DNA from: Hymenobacter crusticola
Lineage (GTDB): Bacteria; Bacteroidota; Bacteroidia; Cytophagales; Hymenobacteraceae
NCBI RefSeq assembly: GCF_002154225.1
Contig: NZ_MTSE01000013.1
Coordinates: 62,001-126,000 of the forward strand
DNA length: 64,000 bases
Reading direction: 5' to 3'
The translations under genes and the position numbers were made by a program. Position 1 is the stretch's first letter. The number at the start of each line of letters is the position of its first letter. The notes under the pieces are model-generated. The model did not search any database and was not told where the DNA came from. It worked only from the letters and a program-made list of their open reading frames with translations. This document shows positions 12,639 through 21,317 of this stretch, in pieces.

Positions 12639-14186
12639 ATGAAAAAATATCTTCTATTTCTGGGGCTGCTGCTGGGGGGCGGCACGCTCACGTCGTGCGA
12701 GAAGTACCTCGACGTAAACGACAACCCCAACAACCCCATTTCGTCTACTCCGAACTTCCTGCTGCCGGGCATCATCAGCAATGGCATTCAAACGCAGATG
12801 TTCACGGCCTTGCGCACGCCCTACATCACGCAGTACCTCGTGAGCCGCACCCGCAACAGCGGCGGCAACGACCAGTACTACCTCACGAACGCCAACAGCA
12901 CGAACACCTTCAACTACTCCTACTTTCAATCGGGGGGCAATATTCCGCCCATGATTAAGGCGGCGCAGGAAGAAGGCTCGCCGTACTACGTGGGGGCTGG
13001 CAAGATCATGCAGGCTGTGATTCTGGCCCACGTGACGGACATGCTCGGCGATGTGCCCTACAGCGAAGCCTACCAAGGCGGCGCCAACTACACGCCCAAG
13101 TACGATCCGCAGGAACAGATCTATGGCAACATCAACCAGTTGCTCGACGAGGGCATTGTGGAAATGAGCCGGCCGTCGTCGGAAAACTTCCGGGCGCTGT
13201 ACAGCACCACCCCCAGCGAGAGTGGCGACATTCTGTATAAAGGCGACCCGGCAAAATGGGTGAAGCTATGCTACGCCCTGAAGGCCCGGCAGTTGCAACA
13301 TCTAACAAAGAAGAGTAGCTATAACCCAAACGCAGTACTCGCGTTGTGCGACAAAGCCTTCACTTCCACAGCCGACGACGCGCAGATTCAGTATCAAACG
13401 GCCGTTTCGCCGCTGACTAATACCACTAATATCTTCGGCACGACGCGGGCGAACTTTGGAACGGCCACGTTCTCCACGAATATCATCAAGTACCTGAACG
13501 GCACCACCTATCCTGGCGTCGTCGATCCGCGGTTTGGCATCATGGCGCCTACCACCAGCACCGGGGCCGACCCCGGCGCGGGCACGACAACGAACCTAAC
13601 GCCCGGCTCTACCATCACTGACTTTTACGCTAGCTGGTACGCCCGCGACCTAGGTTACTTTGAAGTCATCACCTACCACGAGCTGAAGTTTATCGAAGCC
13701 GAAGCCGCTTTCCGAGCTGGTAATAAGACGCGGGCACTAGCGGCGTACCGGGCTGGTATTCAGGCGCACATGCGCAAAATTGGCGTCGGCGGCACGTTCT
13801 CGGCACCGGCCGTTACGTTTCCCACCATCAGCGAAGCGCAGATTACGGCGTACCTAGCGAGTAGCGCAGTGGCCCAAACGGTAAGTGAAACTGACCTGAC
13901 GCTACGCCGCATTATGGAGCAGAAGTACATTGCGATGTTCCTGAACCCAGATTCGTGGTCGGACCTGCGCCGCTTGGACTTCGACCCGACGATCTACGTG
14001 AACTTCGTGTACCCCACGCTCAATGTGAATTCCACCTTGGCGAGCAAGCCAGATTATAAGGACCGCTTCCCACGGCGTTTGTTGCCGGGCGCAACCGAGG
14101 TGCTGTATAACCCCAATGAGATTGCGCGCATCGGCGGCAACGACCCCGACTACATCACGCGGCCTATGTGGTTCGACCAGCCCTAA
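12639..14186 (+). CDS. SusD/RagB-like surface lipoprotein (SusD-like_2 type)
   Basis: A 515-residue lipoprotein that caps the preceding SusC barrel and binds ligand. The N-terminus MKKYLLFLGLLLGGGTLTSC has a lipobox with the acylated Cys at residue 20, followed by EKYLDVNDNPN, a typical start for the SusD-like_2 group often paired with SusC proteins lacking sugar-degrading neighbours. TPR-like helices (DMLGDVPYSEAYQGG) and the C-terminal RRLPYP-like region are visible. The start at 12639 gives the signal peptide directly; the frame is open further upstream. It lies 138 bp after SusC; that spacer contains two ACCTAGGT palindromes and no gene. Confidence 0.9.
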   Translation: MKKYLLFLGLLLGGGTLTSCEKYLDVNDNPNNPISSTPNFLLPGIISNGIQTQMFTALRTPYITQYLVSRTRNSGGNDQYYLTNANSTNTFNYSYFQSGGNIPPMIKAAQEEGSPYYVGAGKIMQAVILAHVTDMLGDVPYSEAYQGGANYTPKYDPQEQIYGNINQLLDEGIVEMSRPSSENFRALYSTTPSESGDILYKGDPAKWVKLCYALKARQLQHLTKKSSYNPNAVLALCDKAFTSTADDAQIQYQTAVSPLTNTTNIFGTTRANFGTATFSTNIIKYLNGTTYPGVVDPRFGIMAPTTSTGADPGAGTTTNLTPGSTITDFYASWYARDLGYFEVITYHELKFIEAEAAFRAGNKTRALAAYRAGIQAHMRKIGVGGTFSAPAVTFPTISEAQITAYLASSAVAQTVSETDLTLRRIMEQKYIAMFLNPDSWSDLRRLDFDPTIYVNFVYPTLNVNSTLASKPDYKDRFPRRLLPGATEVLYNPNEIARIGGNDPDYITRPMWFDQP

Positions 14187-14221
14187 CTGTCCTTTCGCTG
14201 ACGCTTCTCTGCTTTATCTCC

Positions 14222-15502
14222 ATGACATACTCTCAACTTTTCACGACCCTGCGCTCGTTCGTGCTGCTTGGCCTCGTCGCCTACGGGCTGGCGAGCTGCG
14301 AAAAAGAGCCCGTCGATACGTACTACCAGCTGCAATCGGAGCCGGGCCTAGCGTTGCTCGGCGCCAACGTAACGACTATCACCAAGTACGCACCGAGCGA
14401 AACCATCACGATTTTTATGGGCTACAACCAAACGGATCAGGTGCGCGACTTCACCATCTTTCAGGTCGTGGCCAATCAGGATTCGATGGTAGTAGGCACG
14501 TATCCCGTGAATAACCCGTTTGTAGATCCTACTTCTAAGCTGCTAATCCAGCCAATAGAATACGTGGTACCGGCAAACCTAGCCAACAAAACTGCCGTGC
14601 GGGTTGACGTGACGACGAACTTCACCAACGGCGGTTCGCGGATGCGCCGCTTCACCTACAACGTGGCCGCCGCACCTACCCTTAAGCTAGCAGCTACAGC
14701 GCCGATTACGTACCGCAACGGCTTAGCCGCAACGGCTCAAAGCGCCAACGACTTAGTTGGATATTCGCTGGTGATTAATGAAGGCGGTATTGCCACCGTC
14801 CCGACCACGCCAACCACGTCGACGCTGTTTAAGGCCGTGGATAGCTTATCGTACTTCTACCAAATCGGAACGCAGACGCCCGTACGCATCGGCTCGGTAC
14901 GCAACCCCACAACGGGCGCCGCCAACACCCGCACCATCGACCTGCGCGTTCCGACGGCCGCCACTACGGGTCAGTCTGTTCAGTTTGTATTCGTCGCTTA
15001 CTCCAAACCAGCACCTAGCTCTCAGCCCTACGCGGCCAGCGTAGTAACGCCGGCCATCACGGTGGCCGCCCCAACGCCCTTGCCAACGGTGCGGCGCGGG
15101 TCCGTGAGCTTCGGCCCCGGCTCCTCCCCCGACTCGCTGGCCTTCAACCTAAAGCTAGGTCAGAATGAACCCGCCGCCAACGCGGCTACAGCCAAAGACT
15201 TGATTGCTACGGGTTCCACGGCTACCAGCGTCACGCTGGCCGCCGGCAACACCACGCGGGTTTTCCAAGTTCCCGCTTCGCTGGTGCCAGCTACCTACTA
15301 CACGCAATCGTCGGCTAATACCGTCGGCAACTTCGTGTTCCAAAACACGCTCGTAGCAGACCTAGGTAGCGCCGCCGTCGGCAGCGTGTACGCCGTGAAA
15401 GTACGTGGCACGGGCGAGGTAATGCTGCTGCGCATTACCGGTGTTCGCCTCGGTACGAATAGCTCCATTGCGCGCGTGAAATTCGAGTACCGCTCGCTCT
15501 AA
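14222..15502 (+). CDS. Lipoprotein of unknown function, third gene of the SusCD operon
   Basis: A 426-residue predicted lipoprotein: signal sequence ending LVAYGLASC with the lipid-attached Cys near residue 26, then a Thr/Ala-rich, beta-rich exported protein with no enzymatic motif that I recognise. It starts 35 bp after susD and ends at a strong terminator, so it belongs to the operon. By position it would be a SusE/F-like accessory surface binder, but the sequence does not show the SusE domain, so this is inference. ATG at 14222 was chosen because it precedes the signal peptide; the frame extends upstream into susD. Confidence 0.72.
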   Translation: MTYSQLFTTLRSFVLLGLVAYGLASCEKEPVDTYYQLQSEPGLALLGANVTTITKYAPSETITIFMGYNQTDQVRDFTIFQVVANQDSMVVGTYPVNNPFVDPTSKLLIQPIEYVVPANLANKTAVRVDVTTNFTNGGSRMRRFTYNVAAAPTLKLAATAPITYRNGLAATAQSANDLVGYSLVINEGGIATVPTTPTTSTLFKAVDSLSYFYQIGTQTPVRIGSVRNPTTGAANTRTIDLRVPTAATTGQSVQFVFVAYSKPAPSSQPYAASVVTPAITVAAPTPLPTVRRGSVSFGPGSSPDSLAFNLKLGQNEPAANAATAKDLIATGSTATSVTLAAGNTTRVFQVPASLVPATYYTQSSANTVGNFVFQNTLVADLGSAAVGSVYAVKVRGTGEVMLLRITGVRLGTNSSIARVKFEYRSL

Positions 15503-15520
15503 CAACAGGTTATTAGTTGA

Positions 15521-15566
15521 AAAGCCCCGATTGAGTAAGGCCAAGCCTACCCAGTCGGGGCTTTTT
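15521..15566 (+). terminator. Terminator of the SusC-SusD-lipoprotein operon
   Basis: GC-rich arms (AAAGCCCCGA at 15521-15530 and TCGGGGCTTTTT at 15555-15566) with a T-run, 18 bp after the stop of the third gene. Confidence 0.85.
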
Positions 15567-15726
15567 CTTAGCTTCACCGCACATGAAGCACCTCCTGCTC
15601 GCCGCTGATCCTGTATCCTAGCAATAAGCATGATCCAGGGCGACAACATGAAGGCGTTCTTGAACGGATACAGCGCAAACTTTCACCATTTCATTACTAC
15701 ACTCTACGTTCTATACCCAAGGGCCA

Positions 15727-16839
15727 GTGAATAATGATAGCCTTTCCGCAAAGCCGCATTACCCCATATTGGATGGTTTACGTGGTGTCGCAGCCATTAT
15801 CGTTGTAACCTTTCACCTGACCGAGCCCTTAGGAACTGGGCACCTGGATATCTTAGTCAACCACGGCTATCTGGCCGTTGACTTTTTCTTTCTATTGTCC
15901 GGCTTTGTGATCGGCTATGCGTATGACGACCGCTGGCACAACATGACCATCGGTACTTTCTTTAAGCGCCGGATCGAACGGCTTCAACCGATGGTGGTAC
16001 TAGGGATGGTCCTTGGGGCCATCGGGTTCTATTTCACAGATTCCACGATCTGGCCACTCATCCATACCATTCCCCTGTGGAAAATGCTGCTGGTGCTGCT
16101 CATCGGTTGCACGATCCTACCCGTTCCCTTAGCCCTAGATATACGAGGCTGGCAGGAAATGCACCCGCTTAATAGCGTAGGCTGGTCCTTGTTCTTTGAA
16201 TACATTGCGAATATCCTGTACGCCATCGGCATCAGAAAGCTCTCCAAAACAGCGCTAGGTCTTTTGGTATTAATTGCGGCTGTAGCGCTTGCTCATTTGG
16301 CCATCACAAGCCCTGCTGGAGATGTCAGCGGCGGTTGGACACTCAACGCGGAACAGGTACGCGTGGGTATTACGCGAACGATGTACCCTTTTTTTGCTGG
16401 TCTGTTGCTTTCACGGACAGCAAAACCCACCCACATCAAACATGCTTTCCTAGGATGTAGCTTCTTGATTGCTAGTGTCTTATATATGCCGCGCATAGGT
16501 GGTACTGACCATGTTTGGATGAATGGAGTCTATGAATCTGTGTGTATAATCATCGTTTTTCCGCTCATAGTGTATCTGGGGGCAAGCGGGGTGATTCATA
16601 CCCAAGCGGAACGTAGGATATGCAAATTCTTAGGTGATATCTCTTATCCGCTTTACTTGGTGCATTATCCGCTGGTCTATTTTTATGTCGCCTGGATCAG
16701 CAATCATCAAGGCGTGACCCTCGTGCAAGCTTGGCCTTCTGCGTTGTTGATCTTGCTAGGTGGTATTACGCTAGCGTATGCCAGTCTGAAATGGTATGAT
16801 GAGCCAGTTCGCAAATGGCTGAGAACGAAACTTGGGTGA
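15727..16839 (+). CDS. Acyltransferase family 3 (OafA/YrhL-like) membrane protein
   Basis: A 370-residue membrane protein with about ten hydrophobic segments. The N-terminal motif PILDGLRGVAAIIVVTFH, with the conserved Arg and His, followed by GYLAVDFFFLLSGFVIGYAY, is the acyltransferase-3 signature. Such proteins O-acylate sugars of surface polysaccharides or other carriers. The start is GTG at 15727. The gene is clearly AT-richer than its neighbours (for example the 60 bases from 16501 are only about 37% GC), suggesting recent transfer or relaxed selection. It is not linked to polysaccharide synthesis genes. Confidence 0.9.
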   Translation: MNNDSLSAKPHYPILDGLRGVAAIIVVTFHLTEPLGTGHLDILVNHGYLAVDFFFLLSGFVIGYAYDDRWHNMTIGTFFKRRIERLQPMVVLGMVLGAIGFYFTDSTIWPLIHTIPLWKMLLVLLIGCTILPVPLALDIRGWQEMHPLNSVGWSLFFEYIANILYAIGIRKLSKTALGLLVLIAAVALAHLAITSPAGDVSGGWTLNAEQVRVGITRTMYPFFAGLLLSRTAKPTHIKHAFLGCSFLIASVLYMPRIGGTDHVWMNGVYESVCIIIVFPLIVYLGASGVIHTQAERRICKFLGDISYPLYLVHYPLVYFYVAWISNHQGVTLVQAWPSALLILLGGITLAYASLKWYDEPVRKWLRTKLG

Positions 16840-17047
16840 GAAAGGATAAAAGTGGAAGTCAACTACGGTATTGAAGTGCAAGAGTAACTGAACCTGCTGT
16901 TTGTGGCAGGCCTCTGTAGCCACCCTACCCCGCCCGCAATGGCTTGTTCTTACCTAGGTTTTTGGCTGGCTTGTTTCAGTAACCAAAAGGTTCTTCCAGC
17001 CATAAGTTAGCTGCCAGTTTCGCCTCCTAAACAATCCACACAGAACT

Positions 17048-17087
17048 AAAAAAGCCCTCCTAACCAACATGGCTAAGAGGGCTTTTA
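17048..17087. terminator. Bidirectional terminator
   Basis: The arms AAAAAAGCCCTC (17048-17059) and GAGGGCTTTTA (17077-17087) have an A-run on one side and a T-run on the other. It serves the acyltransferase (plus) and the GHL10 gene (minus), which converge here. The 294-bp gap around it shows nothing else but one ACCTAGGT (16952-16959). Confidence 0.8.
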
Positions 17088-17133
17088 GATTTAGACAAGC
17101 TCCCAATTATCTGACCAAGAGCGAGGTGATAGT

Positions 17134-18903
17134 CTAACGACCGCCAAATAAGCGCCGGAAGAAACCACCCCGCTTGCGGTGCTTGGTTTTAACTTTGGTC
17201 TTGATCGTGCTATTCGAAGGCGTTGGGCGCAACGAAGCATTAGGACGCAGGGGTGGCGCGGGGCGTGTCGTGGGAGCCGGCACTTCTGGCATGGGCGCGG
17301 TACTTGGGCTAGGTGCCTGGGCTACGATAATCTCGGCCGAACGGCCCGTCGTAAGGACACGCACCGGAGCGCTTTCGTTGTGCAGCCGATCGACAGCCGT
17401 TACGTAGTACGCGTACGCCGTATTTGCCCGCGCCGAGGTATCTACTAGCACCGGCGCGCGGCTTGGCAGCTGCGGCACCAGCCCGATAATGTAGCGCGGG
17501 TCGTCGGGCGTCACGGTTTCTCCTTGGGCAAAACGGTATACCACGTAATAGCGGGCTAGGTCGCCGTCGGCAGCAGCAGGGCCTGGCTGCCACGTGAGCA
17601 TGGCCGTGGGGCCCGTGCGCGTGAGCACTACGTTCTGAGCGGGGCGCGGCGGCACTTCGTCCAGCCACGGCATAGTTGGTACGAGAGCCGGGTAGCGGAA
17701 CTCGTGCCAGCGCAAAGAGTCGGTGGTTTTTTTAGCGTTGGCCATAAGCGAGCGGGCGCTGAAAAACACGCTTCCGTTCACATCTGCCGGATACTTGCGG
17801 TTGAGGCGCACCTGCCTAGGTAGCTCACGCGGGTTGCGCCACGTCGTATCTGACCGCGTGCTTTCCTGCATGCGGTAAGCCCCGTGCCCGATGTAGAGGT
17901 GCCGCCCAAAGTGGTTGCGCGCCCACCAATCGACCAGCACCGGATAAGCGGCCGCCCGGAAGTTGGTGCTCCAGTACAGCTGCGGCAAAATGTAGTCGAC
18001 CCAGCCTTGGCGCATCCACTCACGGGCATCGGCGTACAGGCCCGTGTAGCCCTGAAAAGCCTTGGTGGCGGAGCCTTCGGGGTTTTCGTTCTGGTTCATC
18101 CACACGCCAAACGGTGAGATGCCAAACTTCACCCAGCGCTTGTTTTGCTGAATGGCCGCATGCAAATCCCGGACGAGGATGTTCACATTTTGGCGTCGCC
18201 AGTCGGACAGCTTCAATCCATCAGGATTATACTCCGCAAAAGCTAGCTCATCGTGAATCACTTGACCGACTTCTGGATACGGATAGAAATAGTCATCGAA
18301 GTGCACCCCGTCGATATCGTAGCGCCGTACCACGTCTAGAATCACCTGCGTAATGTACTCGCGCACCGCGGGCAGGCCAGGATTGTAGAGCAGCTTACCC
18401 GAATAGCGCAGGAACCACTCGGGGTGCTTCCGAAATGGGTGGTTGGGGGCTAGCTTGCGCGTGGCCGTGTCGGTAGAGGCCCGGTACGGATTAAACCAAG
18501 CGTGAAACTCCATGCCGCGCAAGTGCGCTTCTTCTACGAGGAAGAGCAGCGGATCGTAGTACGGGCTAGGTGCCTTGCCCTGCTGGCCCGTCAGCCACTT
18601 GCTCCAAGGTTCCATTTCGCTCTGGTAGAACGCATCCGACGACGGCCGCACCTGCACAAATACCGCGTTGATGCCATTATGCTGCTGCGCGTCGAGCAGA
18701 CGGCGGTACTCGCGGCGCTGCTGCTCGGCCGGCAGTCCACGGGCGCTCGGCCAATCGATATTCTCAACCGTTGCAATCCAGACGCCGCGCAGTTCGCGTT
18801 TGGGCGGCACCTGCTGCGCCTCCGTGGAAAAGGACAGCCCCAGCAACAGGCTACAAACAACACAAAATAAAGTAGAGCAAACGGTGGGAAAAGATCGGAG
18901 CAT
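17134..18903 (-). CDS. Secreted GHL10-family glycosidase (YngK-like, PF02638) with FN3-like domain
   Basis: A 589-residue exported protein. Signal peptide about 1-28 (cut near TEAQQ). The domain from about 32 to 350 begins RELRGVWIATVENIDWPS and includes VFVQVRPSSDAFY and FHAWFNPYRAS, the hallmarks of the glycosyl-hydrolase-like GHL10 family (TIM barrel, often called family 10 glycosylhydrolase). An FN3-like beta domain follows (PPRPAQNVVLTRTGPTA to AYYVTAVDRLHNES), then a Pro-rich linker and a strongly basic tail ending RKRGGFFRRLFGGR. The family is linked to peptidoglycan or amino-sugar cleavage, with little biochemistry. The start at 18903 was chosen because it opens the signal peptide; the frame extends to 19011. 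Confidence 0.87.
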   Translation of the reverse strand: MLRSFPTVCSTLFCVVCSLLLGLSFSTEAQQVPPKRELRGVWIATVENIDWPSARGLPAEQQRREYRRLLDAQQHNGINAVFVQVRPSSDAFYQSEMEPWSKWLTGQQGKAPSPYYDPLLFLVEEAHLRGMEFHAWFNPYRASTDTATRKLAPNHPFRKHPEWFLRYSGKLLYNPGLPAVREYITQVILDVVRRYDIDGVHFDDYFYPYPEVGQVIHDELAFAEYNPDGLKLSDWRRQNVNILVRDLHAAIQQNKRWVKFGISPFGVWMNQNENPEGSATKAFQGYTGLYADAREWMRQGWVDYILPQLYWSTNFRAAAYPVLVDWWARNHFGRHLYIGHGAYRMQESTRSDTTWRNPRELPRQVRLNRKYPADVNGSVFFSARSLMANAKKTTDSLRWHEFRYPALVPTMPWLDEVPPRPAQNVVLTRTGPTAMLTWQPGPAAADGDLARYYVVYRFAQGETVTPDDPRYIIGLVPQLPSRAPVLVDTSARANTAYAYYVTAVDRLHNESAPVRVLTTGRSAEIIVAQAPSPSTAPMPEVPAPTTRPAPPLRPNASLRPTPSNSTIKTKVKTKHRKRGGFFRRLFGGR

Positions 18904-18926
18904 CAGCGCGTAAAGAGAAACGTGGT

Positions 18927-18963
18927 GCAAATTACGCACAAGCGCCTCGCTTGCGGAGCAAAA
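18927..18963 (-). promoter_or_regulatory. Putative promoter of the GHL10 gene
   Basis: On the minus strand, TTTTG (18963-18959) and GTAATTTGC (18935-18927) lie 23 bases apart and resemble the Bacteroidota -33/-7 elements. The -7 box is about 25 bp before the chosen ATG at 18903, which also supports that start. Confidence 0.35.
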
Positions 18964-19080
18964 GTTTGCCGTCAAATCCCGTTTGTACCGGTAAAACGCT
19001 TCCTCTTGCAATTGCTTTAGCTAGGTCCGGCAAATCGTACTCCGCCCGATGGTACTAGTTGAAGTACCCTACTCGGCACC

Positions 19081-20397
19081 TTACTCAGTGTAGCGCAGTC
19101 GAAAACGGCTAAGGTCAGGCTTGTGACGGCGTGGGCGCTGCAGCTCATACTGATACACGGTCCGACCTAGGTCGCGTAGAAAAGGAAAACCAATCGTATC
19201 ATAATCGTAGTGGTCGTCGTTCAGCACCTCGTCGGAGTTGGCATAAATCACCGCCGAGAGCATGAATTCCACGTTGCGGTCTAGGTCCACGATGTAGGCG
19301 TTGTCGATCAGAAAACCGTAAGCCTGCCCAATTTTGTTGAAGATACGTACTCCCATCGGCAATGGCCCCGCCGGACCACCTGCCAACAAAAACTTCACGT
19401 AGTTGTCGGGAAACTCTTTGACTTTATAGCGCGGGTGCGCGCTTTCACGGGGTAGCATGCTCAGGTAGCAGCGCAAAAAGGCATAATCTTCTTCACCCAG
19501 TTGGAAGCGCTGCTTTGCGGGTACCGCTTCGGGGAAGAGCACGGCACGTAGGACGCCTTGCAGGTCGGTCAGGGAAATAAAATTCTTTGTGGCGAAGTCC
19601 ATCGGCTTATTTACCCGAACGGTGTTCTCAGAACCATCCACGCGCTTGTCGCCCTGCATATAAGCCTTGCCAACGAGCAAGTTGTCGCGCCGCACGGTTG
19701 GGAAAGGCTTCTCGTTGAACGCCGCCGGTTGGAGGTACAAAGGGCGTTGCAGAGCCGTATCGGCGTAGAACGTCAGGGGATTGGTGTGGCGGGACCCGGG
19801 CTCCTGGTCGCCTACGGAGAGCCGGTGAATGATGCGCGCCGAGCTGTAGCCGCGCCGGTGCAGCTCCTCATTGAGCGGCCCTTGCCCAACGAACTCATAC
19901 AGCCGATTAAACGCATCGTTATCGCTCACCAGCAGCACCTTGCGAATGTACTGCGCCAGGCTCGCTCGCCCGTTGGCCGCGCTGGTATCGCGCCGCACAT
20001 TGGATTGGCCAGCAAACGCCGAATCAATCCGCAACGGCGAATCAGGTGTTAGTCCGGGCACTTGCGGGCGCAGCTGACCTAGCTTCTGCAGGGCTAGCAC
20101 GGCGGCCGGCAGCTTCACGGTGCTGGCTGGGTAGAAGTACTCGTGGGGCCGTACGTGGTAGCCGTAGGTGCGAAAGTGCGGCCGGTTTTGGGCGTCGCGG
20201 TTAATGCGTGTGTAAAGAATTTGCACCCGATAACGGTCCGGCTGCCGCAGGATGCGGCCAAACACCGTTGTATCGGCGCGCAACACGCGGCGCAGAGGAC
20301 TACCTAGCTGCGCCCTGCTTACTTGGCTGCTGAGTAAGCCCGCCACTACAAAAAAAGACCGCCACCACCAGCGGCGTACAGAAAGCAAAGTATTCAT
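19081..20397 (-). CDS. Class A beta-lactamase-like serine hydrolase (exported)
   Basis: A 438-residue protein with a signal peptide (about 1-29, cut after SRA). The class A beta-lactamase/transpeptidase fold is shown by S92-T-V-K95 (nucleophile and general base), S158-D-N160, and a K-I-G in the position of the third K-T-G motif. It is longer than a true class A beta-lactamase (about 290 residues) and lacks an obvious Glu166-type omega loop. It may therefore be a peptidase or an uncharacterised hydrolase rather than a resistance enzyme. It lies downstream of, and opposite in context to, no resistance genes; its neighbour is the GHL10 glycosidase. Confidence 0.82.
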   Translation of the reverse strand: MNTLLSVRRWWWRSFFVVAGLLSSQVSRAQLGSPLRRVLRADTTVFGRILRQPDRYRVQILYTRINRDAQNRPHFRTYGYHVRPHEYFYPASTVKLPAAVLALQKLGQLRPQVPGLTPDSPLRIDSAFAGQSNVRRDTSAANGRASLAQYIRKVLLVSDNDAFNRLYEFVGQGPLNEELHRRGYSSARIIHRLSVGDQEPGSRHTNPLTFYADTALQRPLYLQPAAFNEKPFPTVRRDNLLVGKAYMQGDKRVDGSENTVRVNKPMDFATKNFISLTDLQGVLRAVLFPEAVPAKQRFQLGEEDYAFLRCYLSMLPRESAHPRYKVKEFPDNYVKFLLAGGPAGPLPMGVRIFNKIGQAYGFLIDNAYIVDLDRNVEFMLSAVIYANSDEVLNDDHYDYDTIGFPFLRDLGRTVYQYELQRPRRHKPDLSRFRLRYTE

Positions 20398-20509
20398 GGG
20401 TTGGGAAGATAGTCTATCCCAAACTTCTGAGCTACAGTGCTACCGTTTTCCACGGGTGGTGGCGGTCCTTTTAGGTCGCCAAATGCAACATGCTAACTTG
20501 GTGGATAAC

Positions 20510-20776
20510 CTAGGCTAGGTCGTCGTCATCGTCCTCTTCGTCGGCGAGGTCATCGTCGAAGTCGTCGTCGAGGTCGTCAACATCATCCAGATCATCATCT
20601 TCTAGGTCATCGTCAACATCCAGATCGTCATCATCATCGAAGTCCTCGTCATCGTCGAGGTCGTCGTCATCATCTGGACCGCCTTGGGTAGCGCGGGCCG
20701 TTAGGGTGTACACATCGTCGTCCGCGAAAGCCGTTTGGCTACCGCTTGCTGGGCTGTTCAGGGTTTTAATAGCCAT
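20510..20776 (-). CDS. Small extremely acidic protein with an Asp-rich tail
   Basis: An 88-residue protein with two parts: a normal N-terminus of about 33 residues (MAIKTLNSPASGSQTAFADDD and onward to ATQGG), then about 54 residues that are nearly all Asp, with Leu, Glu, Phe and Val at spaced positions. The tail is written with GAC/GAT/GAG codons in imperfect repeats such as DDDDDLD. Such tails could bind Ca2+ or other cations, or act as a soluble disordered buffer. Start ATG at 20776. No homologue family recognised. A low-complexity reading of repetitive DNA is possible, but the ordinary N-terminus and clean start and stop favour a real gene. Confidence 0.6.
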   Translation of the reverse strand: MAIKTLNSPASGSQTAFADDDVYTLTARATQGGPDDDDDLDDDEDFDDDDDLDVDDDLEDDDLDDVDDLDDDFDDDLADEEDDDDDLA

Positions 20777-20847
20777 AAGTGAAACAAGAGAAAAGTGGAT
20801 AAGAAAGAAACCGCCGCACGTTGCTGCCGGCGGCAGAAAGGTACTAC

Positions 20848-21159
20848 TTACAATGACACTTTGCCGGTTTCACCTCCCGAAACTCCCGTTCCGCTGGAGG
20901 TGGTGCTTCCGCCTACGTCGCCTTCATCGGCGTTGCCGGGCTTCTCGTAGTGGGTGCTGGTGCTCACATTTTTCCCCTCGATTTCATGCCCTCCTTCGGT
21001 GCCGCCGCTGCCGGAGCTGTCGTCGGCGTTGAGGCCTCGTAGCGCGTCGGAGTGATTGTCGGGGAACTGGCGCCCTTCCGGCTGACGCTGGTTGGGCTGT
21101 GCTGTGCCCTCTTGCTCAATAGCTTGGGCATCGGTGGGAATTTCCTTGTTTTCTGCCAT
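20848..21159 (-). CDS. Small hydrophilic, probably disordered protein
   Basis: A 103-residue protein rich in Gly, Ser, Glu, Asn and Thr, with no hydrophobic core, no Cys and no signal peptide. It begins MAENKEIPTDAQAIEQEG and ends GGETGKVSL. The start at 21159 fits best; the longer frame to 21267 runs through promoter-like sequence. Its style resembles the 71-residue protein at 31837. I do not recognise a family; stress-protective or chaperone-like disorder is only a guess. Confidence 0.6.
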   Translation of the reverse strand: MAENKEIPTDAQAIEQEGTAQPNQRQPEGRQFPDNHSDALRGLNADDSSGSGGTEGGHEIEGKNVSTSTHYEKPGNADEGDVGGSTTSSGTGVSGGETGKVSL

Positions 21160-21317
21160 AGTCCTAGCGTCTGTCTGACGAGTATGAGGTGAGAAGTAGC
21201 ACACGATATACGCGGCCTTAGCAAGGTGGTTTTGCGCTTGTACGAATGTTGCACAGCTTTTGCGCAACTTAGGGAAGTTATCTTCTACTTTTTCGCGTCG
21301 CCGATTTTTTTCGATTT

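Noticed and set aside
19081..20397. Antibiotic-resistance class A beta-lactamase
   Set aside because: The SxxK and SDN motifs are present, but the protein is far longer than true class A enzymes, the KTG motif is altered and the Glu166 loop is not evident.
20510..20776. Tandem repeat or microsatellite instead of a gene
   Set aside because: The Asp codon repeats are irregular (GAC and GAT mixed), and a normal N-terminus with ATG and a stop frame the region, so a coding reading is kept at moderate confidence.
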